64,000 nucleotides of DNA from Mesoaciditoga sp. (GCA_015489955.1 WFYR01000114.1:61558-125557), one strand, 5' to 3'; shown: positions 39,880 through 50,471, counted from the first letter of the stretch. The notes: a model not told the origin generated them from the sequence alone. Made by a program: numbers and translations.

Positions 39880-41361
39880 TCAACCCCCTCTTTTCATTCC
39901 TTCTTTTACAAGGTTAAGAATTCTCTCAAATTCGTCTCCCAAATACGCATCACCTTCTGTTTCCTCTAGACTCAGCTTTTTAACATAATCTTGCAAAAAC
40001 GCACTCGTTTTCAAAGGTTCATGAAATTTTATAGCCCTGGCAGCGAGCATGGCTTCAATTGCGACAACCTTAGCGGTGTTTTCAAATATCATTCTCGCCT
40101 TTCTCGCGGCTATAGTGCCCATTGAAACGTGATCTTCTTGATAGGCGGATGTTGGAATAGAATCCACGCTAGCAGGATGAGCAAGCACCTTATTTTCACT
40201 TACCAACGAAGCCGCTGTGTACTGCCAAATCATCATACCAGAATTAAGACCTGATTTTCCACTTGCCAAAAAGGCTGGCAATTCTGAAACGAGTGGGTTA
40301 ACAAGTCGATCTATCCTTCTTTCGGTTATGTTGGCGAGTTCACTTAAGGCTATTCCCAGAAAATCGCTTGCCAAAGCCACCGGCTCACCATGGAAATTTC
40401 CACCGCTCAAGGCTCCATCGTCAAAGATAAGAGGATTATCGGTAACGGAATTCATCTCCGTTACCACAACACTTTCAACGTAATCAATGGTATCTTTGAC
40501 AGCTCCTAAAACTTGTGGCGCGGCTCTTAAACTGTAAGCATCTTGCACTTTTGAACAATTCAAATGTGAAGCCCTTATTTCACTTCCCCTCAAATATTCA
40601 AGAAGTTTTTTTGCCACGTACGCTTGCCCCTTGTGTGGTCTCAATTCATGAATTCTTGTATCAAATGGAGTTGTCGATCCCTTTAACGCGTCTATGGCAA
40701 TTGCAGCACTTAAAAGTGCGAATTCAAACAAAATTTTTGAATCATGAATTGTTAAAGCCAAGACCGCAGTTATAGCCTGTGCACCATTTGTCAAAGCTAA
40801 TCCTTCTTTTGCTTCATATTTAACTGGTTTTATTCCAGCCGCCATTAATGCTTCTGAGGCTTTCATCTTCTCTCCCTTGTAAAAAGCGTATCCTTCACCC
40901 ATCATACAGAGCGCTATGTGTGCCAGAGGCGCCAGATCCCCACTCGCGCCAACTGAACCTTGAGAGGGAACAAATGGTGTTACCCCTTTATTCAACATGT
41001 TGATCAATCCATTAACGACTTCCACTCTTACTCCAGAGTAACCTTTTGCCAGAGAAAAAGCCCTCAAAAGCATCATAGCTCTAACTTCGTCTTCTCTAAA
41101 AACCGGTCCTACTCCAGCCGAATGGCTTCTTACGAGATTTATTTGAAGCTGATCTATGTCTTCTTTGTCTATCTTGACATTTGCCAGAGCCCCAAATCCC
41201 GTGTTTATTCCGTACATTGGTTTATCAGAATTCAAAAATTTCTCAACTCGTTTTCTGGATTCTTCTATTCTCTTTTTTGCCTCATCGGACAAGCGAACTT
41301 CTTCAAATTCCCTCGCCACTCTCACAAGGTCAGAAATGTTCATTTCATCCCTTATTATCAT
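39880..41361 (-). CDS. hutH: Histidine ammonia-lyase-like (MIO enzyme)
   Basis: GSVGASGDLAPLAHIALCMMGEG MIO motif; MYGINTGFGALANV; VTDNPLIF. Confidence 0.92.
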   Translation of the reverse strand: MIIRDEMNISDLVRVAREFEEVRLSDEAKKRIEESRKRVEKFLNSDKPMYGINTGFGALANVKIDKEDIDQLQINLVRSHSAGVGPVFREDEVRAMMLLRAFSLAKGYSGVRVEVVNGLINMLNKGVTPFVPSQGSVGASGDLAPLAHIALCMMGEGYAFYKGEKMKASEALMAAGIKPVKYEAKEGLALTNGAQAITAVLALTIHDSKILFEFALLSAAIAIDALKGSTTPFDTRIHELRPHKGQAYVAKKLLEYLRGSEIRASHLNCSKVQDAYSLRAAPQVLGAVKDTIDYVESVVVTEMNSVTDNPLIFDDGALSGGNFHGEPVALASDFLGIALSELANITERRIDRLVNPLVSELPAFLASGKSGLNSGMMIWQYTAASLVSENKVLAHPASVDSIPTSAYQEDHVSMGTIAARKARMIFENTAKVVAIEAMLAARAIKFHEPLKTSAFLQDYVKKLSLEETEGDAYLGDEFERILNLVKEGMKRGG

Positions 41362-43214
41362 GCTTCCTCCTCCAATCTTTTCATTTCTTTTTCTAAATTC
41401 TCTATTTCCCTTAAAAGCTCTTCCATTTTCTTTTCAACTTTTTCTCTTTCAAGATTCAACGCGTTTAATTTAACGTGATCGCTCGCATATCTGCGCATTT
41501 CACTTTCCAATCTTTTCAAATCTTCGTCAAGAGAATCAAAACCTCTTTCACTTTCTTCTATCTTCTTTTCAAGAGACTTTTTCTTGTTTTTCAAAGCTTT
41601 TTTCTTTTCGTAATCGTTTTCCCTTTCAAAATTTCCCACATTCCTTCGAGAAAAAGCTCCTTGCATGAATTCAACCGCTCTTTCATGATCTTGAAAATAA
41701 CTGATCTTTCCACCTGACATCACGAAAAAACGATTTGCCGTGTGTTTTGCGAATTCAATATCGTGGGTGCTGAAAAGCAAAGTACCATCATATCTCTTTA
41801 AAGTGCTTTCCAAAGCTTCTATCATGTAAACGTCAAGATGATTTGTCGGTTCATCCATTATCAAGAAATTTGGTTTCTTCAAGAGAGCCTTTGCTATCTC
41901 AAACCTTACAAACTCTCCGCCACTTAAATCACACACATTTTTGAACACATCTTCTCCTTCGAAACCAAATCTTCCCAAATATCTTCTTACTTCATAGTCA
42001 GGCTTATCTTTCATAAATTCCCATATCACAGACATCAAAGTTCTCTTTTCTCTTTCAGCACCTACTGTATCAACGTAGGCAAGTCTGGTATTGGGTCCAA
42101 ACAGTACATTAGGTGGCTTTTCATTTATTTTCTTCAACAAAGTCGTTTTCCCTACCCCATTTTTTCCAAGTAACGCCACTTTTTCACCATTTTTTATCTG
42201 AAAAGAGAAGGTTCCTATGTATTTATCTCCAGCTGAAACTTCAAGAGAATTAACACTTAACACAACATCTTCCGTTGCTTTCTTTACACTCAAATTCAAC
42301 CTGTTGAACTTTTTACTCGAATTCAAAACGTACCTTTTCTTCTCAATTGAAAGCTTTTTTATAAGCTTTTCCTTTGATTTTGCCTGTTTTATAGCTTTTT
42401 CTCTACCCCATTTTTTGTACTTCTCAACAACTTCATGAAGGTGTTTTATCTCTTTTGAAATGTTCTTTTCCTTTGCTTTTACGCTCTTAACGTAATTCTC
42501 CTTTTGAACCAAGAAGTCATGGTATTTTCCCTTGTAAATTCTCACAGTGCCAAAGTCCATATCCCAAATCTCGTCCGCCACGCTTTCCATGAGGCTTCTA
42601 TCATGAGTTGCCATTAAAACCGTGCTTTTAATTGAAAGAAGGGCATTTTTTAAAAAAATCATGCCGTAAACGTCTAAATAATTTCCAGGTTCGTCTAAAA
42701 CGAGTAAATCGGGTTCGTTTATCAACAACTTTGCCAGTTGAAGGCGTGTTATTTCACCTGCACTTAAAGTGGAAAGCTTTCTATCGAACTCTTTTTCTGT
42801 GAAGCCAACACCCTTGAGCATCATTCTCACTTTCTTTTCAACAGCGTAAACGTCCAGCATTTCCGCTTTTTCAAGATGTTCATCGTATGATTTTAAATTC
42901 AACTCGTTTGCGCTTTTTAAAGCTTCTTCGTAAGCATCCAAGGCCTCTTTGAAAGTGGATAAGCCTTCTTCGTACAAGGTTCTGTCTTTTTCCAAGCGAA
43001 ATTGCCTGATATATCCAATCTTCTTGCCGAAAAAAGATACATCTCCTTCCAATGGTTCTATTTCTCCAGTTACTATTTTCAAAAAAGTTGTCTTTCCACA
43101 TCCATTTGGTCCAAGCAAAATGGCTTTACGACCATTTTCCAAAGACAAATTCACATTTGAAAAAAGCGTTCTCTCACCAAATCTCATACTCAGATTCGAT
43201 ATACTCATTATCAT
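41358..43214 (-). CDS. ABC-F family ATPase
   Basis: Two ABC cassettes (GPNGCGKTTFLKIV; GKNGVGKTTLLKKI), LSAGE/LSGGE signatures, linker, C-terminal coiled coil. Confidence 0.93.
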   Translation of the reverse strand: MIMSISNLSMRFGERTLFSNVNLSLENGRKAILLGPNGCGKTTFLKIVTGEIEPLEGDVSFFGKKIGYIRQFRLEKDRTLYEEGLSTFKEALDAYEEALKSANELNLKSYDEHLEKAEMLDVYAVEKKVRMMLKGVGFTEKEFDRKLSTLSAGEITRLQLAKLLINEPDLLVLDEPGNYLDVYGMIFLKNALLSIKSTVLMATHDRSLMESVADEIWDMDFGTVRIYKGKYHDFLVQKENYVKSVKAKEKNISKEIKHLHEVVEKYKKWGREKAIKQAKSKEKLIKKLSIEKKRYVLNSSKKFNRLNLSVKKATEDVVLSVNSLEVSAGDKYIGTFSFQIKNGEKVALLGKNGVGKTTLLKKINEKPPNVLFGPNTRLAYVDTVGAEREKRTLMSVIWEFMKDKPDYEVRRYLGRFGFEGEDVFKNVCDLSGGEFVRFEIAKALLKKPNFLIMDEPTNHLDVYMIEALESTLKRYDGTLLFSTHDIEFAKHTANRFFVMSGGKISYFQDHERAVEFMQGAFSRRNVGNFERENDYEKKKALKNKKKSLEKKIEESERGFDSLDEDLKRLESEMRRYASDHVKLNALNLEREKVEKKMEELLREIENLEKEMKRLEEEA

Positions 43215-43421
43215 GTTTCAATTATACCATCGTACAGAGCGTGCATGCTTGCTTTGAAATGAATTTTCTTTTTTACCCATGTTGTGCGCGAATGTTTTAC
43301 GAAAGATAATTTTTTCGAAGTCCGTCAGAACGGATGCTTGGTAAACAGTTTTGCCCTTTTATTGGGTCCATAAACTTAAAGCATGTTGAGAGTTAAAAAT
43401 TTCGAAAGATTTATGGCAGAT

Positions 43422-44087
43422 TCAGAATTTCTCCTGAAGATCTTTTAAATCCGTGGAAAGAGATATTCCAAACTCAAAGAGTGGGGATTTGAAGATAAAG
43501 GAGTCTGAAAAATAGAAAGTGCCGCTGGTCAACAAGGAAAGTCTAAAACCTTTTTGAAGCAAAAAAGAATACGCCGTTTCCACCATTACAGAGTTAAATT
43601 CTTCGCCATTGGAATTTGGAGGTGAAAGGAAAAAAATACCCTTCGAAAGGTTTTTTGCGATGCTTGAAAAAAACCTTGAGTAAGAAAGAGAAGCTTTTAA
43701 ATTTTCTCCATGGATAGCCATCTCCGCCCAAATATAATTTCTTCCCACTTCACTTATTTTTGATGTAGATAGAGGATACGAAATCTTTCCTATTTTTGTC
43801 TTTGCACCAAGCGACAAAGAAAGAAAAGCATTCTTCCAAATCTTTAAGCCCATGTTCATGTAAAAAACGGGAGTTGATTCTCTAAACATCACCTGAGCGT
43901 AATAGTTTTCGCCAATTCTTAAAGAAGAATAGGGATAACCAACATTTAAAGTGAGAATGGAGGAATTCACATTAACAGAAGTTTCAAAGTTAGAAAGGTA
44001 AAAAGTTATTCCCGCCGCAAATGAACTTGCCACAACAAACAGCAAGAAAAACGATAAAAGAAGTGAAAAACGTGCTTTTACCTTCAT
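43422..44087 (-). CDS. Hypothetical secreted beta-rich protein downstream of flgL
   Basis: Signal peptide (FSLLLSFFLLFVVASSFAAG) and alternating beta-strand pattern; no family recognised. Confidence 0.5.
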   Translation of the reverse strand: MKVKARFSLLLSFFLLFVVASSFAAGITFYLSNFETSVNVNSSILTLNVGYPYSSLRIGENYYAQVMFRESTPVFYMNMGLKIWKNAFLSLSLGAKTKIGKISYPLSTSKISEVGRNYIWAEMAIHGENLKASLSYSRFFSSIAKNLSKGIFFLSPPNSNGEEFNSVMVETAYSFLLQKGFRLSLLTSGTFYFSDSFIFKSPLFEFGISLSTDLKDLQEKF

Positions 44088-44091
44088 AGTA

Positions 44092-45417
44092 TTACCTCAA
44101 AAAATCTGCGAGAGTGGGCAAAAGGGCTTTTGCACTCGATTCTAACGCGGCTTTGTAAACATTCTCTTGCATTGAAAGATCCGAAATTACCTTCACCATA
44201 TCGGCATCCTGCGTTTTGGAAAGCAATTGCGTGATGTACGAGTTGAAATTCGCGTTTTCGTTTATCAATTGAGAAATTATCTGCTCTCTCGAACCTATAT
44301 CCGCCGTCACTTTCTCAAGAGAATTTTCATAGCTTTCCAGATCCTTAAGGTCTTCACCTCGCACTTTGTCAACGTTGTTATCATCCAGATCTTTTATTAT
44401 TTTGTCCAATAATCCTTCTTTTATTCGAGCTATCTTGGTATTTTTAGACAAAGTCGTTACACTGCTTCCAGACGCGTGATTAAGAGTTACATTTGAAGAA
44501 GTGATAACTGCTTCGTTTTCTCCTGATTCTCCTGACAAATCTACACTTCCACCAACGATGGTTAACGATGCCCCAGCGGAAAGCGTTTTAGAACCACTTC
44601 CCGAAGCGATCACCTTACCATTTATAATTACAGAAGTCGCTCCTGAATAGCTTACAGTTGCGCTCGCTCCACTAACATTTTCGACTACCGCATTTATGGT
44701 GCCACCACTTTCTTGAATCTTTCCACCGCTTGATAGATCTATCTTCATGGCGCCATTCAAAGTCATGGCGCTATTTGTAGTCACGTTAAAAGTGCTCAAA
44801 GTGGTCCCACCGGCGGTGGTGTAAGACAACAAACTGTTTGAAACGCTTCCGTTGTAGTGAAAGAGATCTGGCAAAGTCAAATTCGTCTTCACTATAGAAG
44901 TTCCAACTTTTAGATAATTGGCATTTGAAGTTACAGAATTGCTAACGTAATAATAAGTTTCATTTGTTCCGGAACCGGAAGTGACTATGGGAACGCTTGC
45001 CTTTGAACCACTGTAAAGGTACGAATCTCCAACCTTCGTATTTCCAACTTCTACTATGAATTCCCTTATCCTCTTTATTTCATCTGCTATTGCCTTTCTA
45101 TCCGCCGGAGTATTGGTATCGTTAGACGCTTGAACTACCAAAGCATGGACCCTTTGAATAGAAGATGTTAGTTGGCTGAGCATAGAATCGTATCCTTTCA
45201 AATTTCCTTCAACCTGTTCAAGCGAGCTCTTGTAAGCATCTAACTGCCTCAAAGATGAATCGTAAGTTGACGCGAGAAAAGCCCCACTCGGATCTTGCGA
45301 TGGAAATTCAAATTTCTTCCCAGTTGCCGCTTCATGGTGTAAATTTGCCAATCTTTTTAAGATGTTATCAACATCGTTTATAAGCATGTTTTTCATCATG
45401 CTCTGGCTAACTCTCAT
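44092..45417 (-). CDS. flgL: Flagellar hook-associated protein 3
   Basis: MRVSQSMMKNMLINDVDNILKRLANLHHEAATGKKFEFPSQDPSGA; C-terminal VISDLSMQENVYKAALESSAKALLPTLADFLR. Confidence 0.93.
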   Translation of the reverse strand: MRVSQSMMKNMLINDVDNILKRLANLHHEAATGKKFEFPSQDPSGAFLASTYDSSLRQLDAYKSSLEQVEGNLKGYDSMLSQLTSSIQRVHALVVQASNDTNTPADRKAIADEIKRIREFIVEVGNTKVGDSYLYSGSKASVPIVTSGSGTNETYYYVSNSVTSNANYLKVGTSIVKTNLTLPDLFHYNGSVSNSLLSYTTAGGTTLSTFNVTTNSAMTLNGAMKIDLSSGGKIQESGGTINAVVENVSGASATVSYSGATSVIINGKVIASGSGSKTLSAGASLTIVGGSVDLSGESGENEAVITSSNVTLNHASGSSVTTLSKNTKIARIKEGLLDKIIKDLDDNNVDKVRGEDLKDLESYENSLEKVTADIGSREQIISQLINENANFNSYITQLLSKTQDADMVKVISDLSMQENVYKAALESSAKALLPTLADFLR

Positions 45418-45424
45418 CTTCTCA

Positions 45425-47308
45425 TCACCTGACCATATTAACCAACGTTTGAATCATTGAATTCACCGTTGAAATAACCCTTGCGGATGCCGTGTAAGCG
45501 TTCTGATACAAAAGCATTTGAGACATCTCATCGTTTATAGATACGCTTGAAACTTCTTGACGATCGTGTTCTATTTGGTTGACAAGCGAGGAAGTGTTGT
45601 TGTACATTGCCGATGCATTTTGCCCTTCAATACCAATTTTACTCACGAAATTTCCGAAAAAACCGTCCATTGAGGTAACGTTGTCGTAATCGTAAGTTTT
45701 CAAATCCACTATTAGTTGCATACCTCCTGAACCTTGTTCACCTGTCGGGGAAAGCGTTCCCACGGCAGATGAAGGCAAGAACTGTGGAGAAAAATCCGTA
45801 GCCACTCTGCTCGGATCGGAAAGTAAAGAAGAGTTCACACTCATGTGCAAAACGGGGTTGTTAAAAGAAACGCTCAACACTTGAGTTTCATCGGCAACTT
45901 CGGCGTAATGTTTTAAATCTACAGAATAATCACTTTTTAACGTAAATCCAAGAGATTTCAGCAAGGCCTTTGCTCCATCACTTACAGCTTTTATCTCCAC
46001 CGGATTTTCATTTCCATTCGCCTGCCTTAACAGATCGTAGTTGTCATCCTTAGTTGCCCTAACAACCAAATTTCCACGTGGAGCAAGAGAAAATTCCACG
46101 CCAACTTTTGCGGCGTTAACTTTGGATATCAAATCATCCAGTGAATCGTTTGCATTTACCTTTATCAACGCGCCGTTCACATTCAAAGTAACGTCTCCGG
46201 ATATCCCGGCAAAGAGTTCTGAAAGCTTCTTTCTCGGATCGTAAACAATTCCATCTGGAGGATTGGAAGACTCTATTCTGTAAAGCGCGTTGGTTTGTCC
46301 CGGAACGGTTTCAAAGTTAAAAAGAGACTGTCCATGATTTCCGTTCTGATCGTATGATTGGTTTAAAATGGTATTCACCTTGTCGCCCAAATTGAGCATA
46401 AATCCATTCAAAACACTTTCGTAATTAGATACAACTTTATCTCTCAAATGAAATAGCGCACCTATCTTTCCTTCAGTCGGAATGAGTGGAATATTGTTAA
46501 CGGATAAAAAAGATTTGTTGGGCTTTCCATTTATGCGTTGAAACTTAAGCGGCACGTACTTTTGACCTGAAAGCACGTTTATTCCATTTATAGTTATCGC
46601 TATTTCACCGTCTTTGTACGTAACCATCTTAAAATTCGTTTCCTTTGACAGCTTGTCTAAAAGCAAATCTCGTTTGTCAAGCAAATCGTTTGGCTTATTT
46701 CCCAAAACCGATGATTCCCTGATCTTAACGTTCAAATCCGCAATATTTTTGAGAATGGAGTTAACATTTTCCGCCTCAGCTTCAAGTTGATGGGTGTAAT
46801 TGCTTTTCATGGCTTCAAGCGATTTGTAAACGCTTTGAACCTTTTCCAACAAAGCTTTCGCCGATTGAACGAACTCTGCCTTTGCTCCTACACTTGAAGG
46901 AGTGGTGGCAACTTGTTGAGCAGCTTTCCAAAATTCATCGTATTGGCTTCTCAAGCCGGTGCTTCCAAGCATACCAACAAGCTGCTCTATATATTGAAAT
47001 TGTGTGTTAACCTCATCCCAAAAGCCAAGTTTCGAGTTTGCTTGCCTGTATTGCAAATCCAAAAAGGAATCGCGTATCCTCTGAACATCTTTTACCTTTG
47101 AACCAGTTCCAAAGGAAATGGGCATATTAGTTTGAGTTAGTGTTTGCATTGGAAGAGGTGGCATGGTCGTTATTACGGCACGCTGACGCGAAAAACCAGG
47201 CGTGTTGGCATTCGCAATGTTATGCGCAACAACGGACATTGCCATCTGTTGAGTGTACATTCCAAGTACACCCGTGTTTAAACTCATGAACAAACCAGCT
47301 TCCGGCAT
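45425..47308 (-). CDS. flgK: Flagellar hook-associated protein 1
   Basis: LNTGVLGMYTQQMAMSVVAHNIANANTPGFSRQRAVI; C-terminal VSINDEMSQMLLYQNAYTASARVISTVNSMIQTLVNM. Confidence 0.96.
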   Translation of the reverse strand: MPEAGLFMSLNTGVLGMYTQQMAMSVVAHNIANANTPGFSRQRAVITTMPPLPMQTLTQTNMPISFGTGSKVKDVQRIRDSFLDLQYRQANSKLGFWDEVNTQFQYIEQLVGMLGSTGLRSQYDEFWKAAQQVATTPSSVGAKAEFVQSAKALLEKVQSVYKSLEAMKSNYTHQLEAEAENVNSILKNIADLNVKIRESSVLGNKPNDLLDKRDLLLDKLSKETNFKMVTYKDGEIAITINGINVLSGQKYVPLKFQRINGKPNKSFLSVNNIPLIPTEGKIGALFHLRDKVVSNYESVLNGFMLNLGDKVNTILNQSYDQNGNHGQSLFNFETVPGQTNALYRIESSNPPDGIVYDPRKKLSELFAGISGDVTLNVNGALIKVNANDSLDDLISKVNAAKVGVEFSLAPRGNLVVRATKDDNYDLLRQANGNENPVEIKAVSDGAKALLKSLGFTLKSDYSVDLKHYAEVADETQVLSVSFNNPVLHMSVNSSLLSDPSRVATDFSPQFLPSSAVGTLSPTGEQGSGGMQLIVDLKTYDYDNVTSMDGFFGNFVSKIGIEGQNASAMYNNTSSLVNQIEHDRQEVSSVSINDEMSQMLLYQNAYTASARVISTVNSMIQTLVNMVR

Positions 47309-47773
47309 TTAAGCCCTCCTGTTGAAAACCGTTCCGCTCTTCCCTTTCTCGTATTTGTCGTAAGTTATCCTTTTTCCTCTAATGGCATCCATTAAAACGT
47401 CGAATTCCTCGAGTCTGTAAGCTATCATTTGCTGAATGCCAAGATTCAAAAGGCTCACTTCATTGAGCAATTCGGTCAGCCTCGCTGCCATAAGAGTTAG
47501 ATCGTGACGCAAAGGTTCACCAATGTGCGTCAACAATTCGGATATGGTAGGTTCTACATTGTATCCATTTGCTATTTGTCTGGTAATATCCAATCTTTCA
47601 CTTTCTATTTTGTTTAAATCATCTACCGTCTTCTTTTCTTTTTCCAAAATACTTTTCAACGAGACTGTATCATTTTTTTCAATGGCCTCTCTCTTATCTT
47701 TTAAAACCTCTATCAACTCTGTAACCTTTTCTTTTTCTTCTTCCATCATCTTCATTAATTTTTTTTCCATCAT
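47309..47773 (-). CDS. flgN: FlgN-family flagellar chaperone
   Basis: Helical protein directly upstream of flgK; FlgN-like pattern. Confidence 0.75.
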   Translation of the reverse strand: MMEKKLMKMMEEEKEKVTELIEVLKDKREAIEKNDTVSLKSILEKEKKTVDDLNKIESERLDITRQIANGYNVEPTISELLTHIGEPLRHDLTLMAARLTELLNEVSLLNLGIQQMIAYRLEEFDVLMDAIRGKRITYDKYEKGKSGTVFNRRA

Positions 47774-48054
47774 AGCTTCCCACCCATCGCGTCGATCATC
47801 CTTCTTGCCAGCTTTTCCGTATCAACGCTGTATTTGCCTGAAAGGACCAACTCTTTGATCTCCATAACGCGCTTTTGCCTTGTTCCTTCACCTTTCATGG
47901 AATACTTCAAAGCCTCCATGAACGATTCGAAATCGACGCCTTTTCCACGTGTGTGTGTGAAAACTTCCCCATTGTATTTTTCTGCTTTGGAAGAGCGTTT
48001 TCCTTTGTTGTTTTCAATAGGTTGTGGAGCGGATGGCACACCATCTATTCGCAT
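47770..48054 (-). CDS. flgM: FlgM-like anti-sigma-28 factor
   Basis: C-terminal RVMEIKELVLSGKYSVDTEKLARRMIDAM; overlaps flgN by 4 nt. Confidence 0.8.
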   Translation of the reverse strand: MRIDGVPSAPQPIENNKGKRSSKAEKYNGEVFTHTRGKGVDFESFMEALKYSMKGEGTRQKRVMEIKELVLSGKYSVDTEKLARRMIDAMGGKL

Positions 48055-48137
48055 CTCATGTCACCTCCATTTTCCTTCCATAAAGATAATCGGCACAATC
48101 GAGCTTTTCTTTACCTTTTGTCTTTTGCAAAAAATAA

Positions 48138-48159
48138 AACGGCCTTTAAAAAGCCCGTT
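48138..48159 (-). terminator. Terminator downstream of the ion permease
   Basis: Minus strand AACGGGC-TTTTTAAAG-GCCGTT then TTATTTTTT (imperfect stem). Confidence 0.5.
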
Positions 48160-48196
48160 AGTCTTTTGCAATTCTTTTTAATACCTATGCACAACA

Positions 48197-49498
48197 TCAA
48201 AGCACGTACCTTGCGATCAGGTAAGCACTTGCCGTTACCCCGGATAGCACAACAGCCGGAAGTGCGTATTTGAAGTACGGACTGAATTCCAGTTTCCCCC
48301 TTTCGAGTTTTTGGGTCATTCCGGCAACAACCATATTCGCCGCGGCTCCAACTATCGTTAAGTTTCCTCCAAGGCATTGTCCCATAACCAAAGCCCACCA
48401 CACCAAAGAATTAGAACCAAATATCTTTTCAAAGCCATGAATTATGGGAATCATTATCATAACCGTTGGAACCGCGCTTAAAATCGATGCCATAACCAAA
48501 GCGAGCCAGAAAACGACTATCGTCAAAACGAAGTTGTTTGGTATTAAAATGGATAAAGTGCTGGATATCATATCAGCTATTCCAGTTTGTTCTAAAGCGT
48601 ACACCAATGCAAACATACCAATGAAGAAAAAGATCGTGGGCCAATCTATCCTCGCATAAACTTTTTCCATGGTCTTTGAATTGGCATCTATTAAAAGGAG
48701 AAGCACGGCAGCGGCAACGATGGCAACCGTTGAAGGTGAAATGTTCCAAGATTGTGGAAGAACAAAACCCACTATCGCGCCCAAAAACGTTAAGCTTGAT
48801 TTAATGGCAAGCTTTTTATCGGTAATGGCTGAAAAAGGATTCATATCTTCACGCTTTTCTCTCTTAGGCATTTTAAAGTAATTTTTTTCCTTTCTAAGCC
48901 ACAGGAAAAGCACCACCACCATGGCAAGAACCACACCAGGTGTCGCATTGACGGCGAAGTCAATAAAAGAAAAGTGGTTGGCAAAACCGACGATCATGTT
49001 TGGAGGATCCCCTATTAGGGTCATGCCACCACCAAAGTTCGCAGAAAAAATTATCATCATCAAAAAGGGGAATGGATCCTTATCCAGAGATTCTGTAATG
49101 GCTAAAATAACCGGGACAAAAACCATAACCGTTGAAACGTTGTTTAAAAATGCGGAAGAAAGTGCCACAGTGAAAGCCGTTAAAATGTAAAGCAATTTGA
49201 GGTTTCCTTTACTTATTTTCAGCACCAAAACGGCCAAAAATTGAAAGACTCCTGCGTCACCCATAAATGGAATGATAACCATCAATCCAAGTAAAAGTGC
49301 TATCGTATCAAAATCGACAAACTCTCCGACATGATTTATGGCCAGCTTTGGAACCATGCCAGTAATGGAATTCACTCCTATGATCAAAGCCCCAGCGACA
49401 AAAGAAACACCGGCTTTATCCATTTTTCCAGTTATTATGAAATAATACGCAAACACGAAAAGTGCCACCGTTACAAGTTGCATGGCAAGCATTTTCAT
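48197..49498 (-). CDS. ArsB/NhaD/citrate-transporter-like (ion transporter superfamily) permease
   Basis: SAFLNNVSTVMVFVPVILAI; NFGGGMTLIGDPPNMIVG; GQCLGGNLTIVGAAANMVVAG. Confidence 0.88.
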   Translation of the reverse strand: MKMLAMQLVTVALFVFAYYFIITGKMDKAGVSFVAGALIIGVNSITGMVPKLAINHVGEFVDFDTIALLLGLMVIIPFMGDAGVFQFLAVLVLKISKGNLKLLYILTAFTVALSSAFLNNVSTVMVFVPVILAITESLDKDPFPFLMMIIFSANFGGGMTLIGDPPNMIVGFANHFSFIDFAVNATPGVVLAMVVVLFLWLRKEKNYFKMPKREKREDMNPFSAITDKKLAIKSSLTFLGAIVGFVLPQSWNISPSTVAIVAAAVLLLLIDANSKTMEKVYARIDWPTIFFFIGMFALVYALEQTGIADMISSTLSILIPNNFVLTIVVFWLALVMASILSAVPTVMIMIPIIHGFEKIFGSNSLVWWALVMGQCLGGNLTIVGAAANMVVAGMTQKLERGKLEFSPYFKYALPAVVLSGVTASAYLIARYVL

Positions 49499-49514
49499 TC
49501 ACACTCCGTCTTTA

Positions 49515-50471
49515 TCAGTTTTTCAAAGCGTTTGCAACGTATTCTATACTCTTTTTCACAGCGGGAGTTTTGAAAACTTTTGCAATATCATCGAGGCGAA
49601 CCAACCAGCCATCTCTTCTGCGTTTCACGGTTATGTAGTACAGTTGTGGAAATTTACCATCAACCCCGATCACTCTCAAGACGTACTCATCTCTTCCCTT
49701 AAAAAAGCCCCTGAATTCGACAAACAATTCGTTCTCACGAAATCTCATGGTAGAGAGTGTTTCAAGTTTCTTACTTACCACTTCTTCAGAAATTTCTTTT
49801 ATGTGGGCGTGAGGCAAATCTTGTCCCTCCAGTATCCTATTTATTTCAAAATTTTTTGGATGAGAAATTATAGACCAGCTTTTTCTGCCTAACCTTTCCC
49901 ATTTTCTTCCGTACTTGGTGGCTTTTATCGGTTTTAATGTATGGGTAACATGATCTATTTCCAGCTCTTTTAAGTTATTAACAGTCCATTCAAAATAAAA
50001 AGCGTCGTCTGTAACCGCTACGAATTTTCCAGAATCCTTTAAAATGGAAGAAACAACCTTCAAAAAATCTTTCTCAAAAAGCCTCTTTCCCTCTTGAGAC
50101 TTCTTTGGCCATGGAATCGGGTAAAAGGCAAGGAACAGATCAACGCTCTTATCGCCAAACAGTTCTCTTGCCAGAAACTTTGCATCTCCCCTTACAAATT
50201 TCACATTTTCAATCTTCATATCGTAAGCCCTTTTTACAGCTTTTTCGCAAGATATTTCGGAATTCTCTATTCCTATGAATAGATCTTTTTTTCTGGCTTT
50301 TGCCATTCTCGTGATCAATTCTCCATTACCGAATCCTACTTCTACCACGATTTTTCCACTTATGGAAAATGAGCTATCGAAGAATGGGGTTTTCAAAATG
50401 TAAGGATCCAAAAGATATTTTTCAAACGCTTTCGATATTCTCAAAGTTTTGGAGACGGTAGAGTTTTGCAT
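49515..50471 (-). CDS. trmB: tRNA (guanine-N7)-methyltransferase with C-terminal extension
   Basis: VVEVGFGNGELITRMAKARKKDLFIGIE; FLAFYPIPWPKKSQEGKRLFEKDFLKVV; SD GGAGGAG; about 120 extra C-terminal residues. Confidence 0.87.
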   Translation of the reverse strand: MQNSTVSKTLRISKAFEKYLLDPYILKTPFFDSSFSISGKIVVEVGFGNGELITRMAKARKKDLFIGIENSEISCEKAVKRAYDMKIENVKFVRGDAKFLARELFGDKSVDLFLAFYPIPWPKKSQEGKRLFEKDFLKVVSSILKDSGKFVAVTDDAFYFEWTVNNLKELEIDHVTHTLKPIKATKYGRKWERLGRKSWSIISHPKNFEINRILEGQDLPHAHIKEISEEVVSKKLETLSTMRFRENELFVEFRGFFKGRDEYVLRVIGVDGKFPQLYYITVKRRRDGWLVRLDDIAKVFKTPAVKKSIEYVANALKN

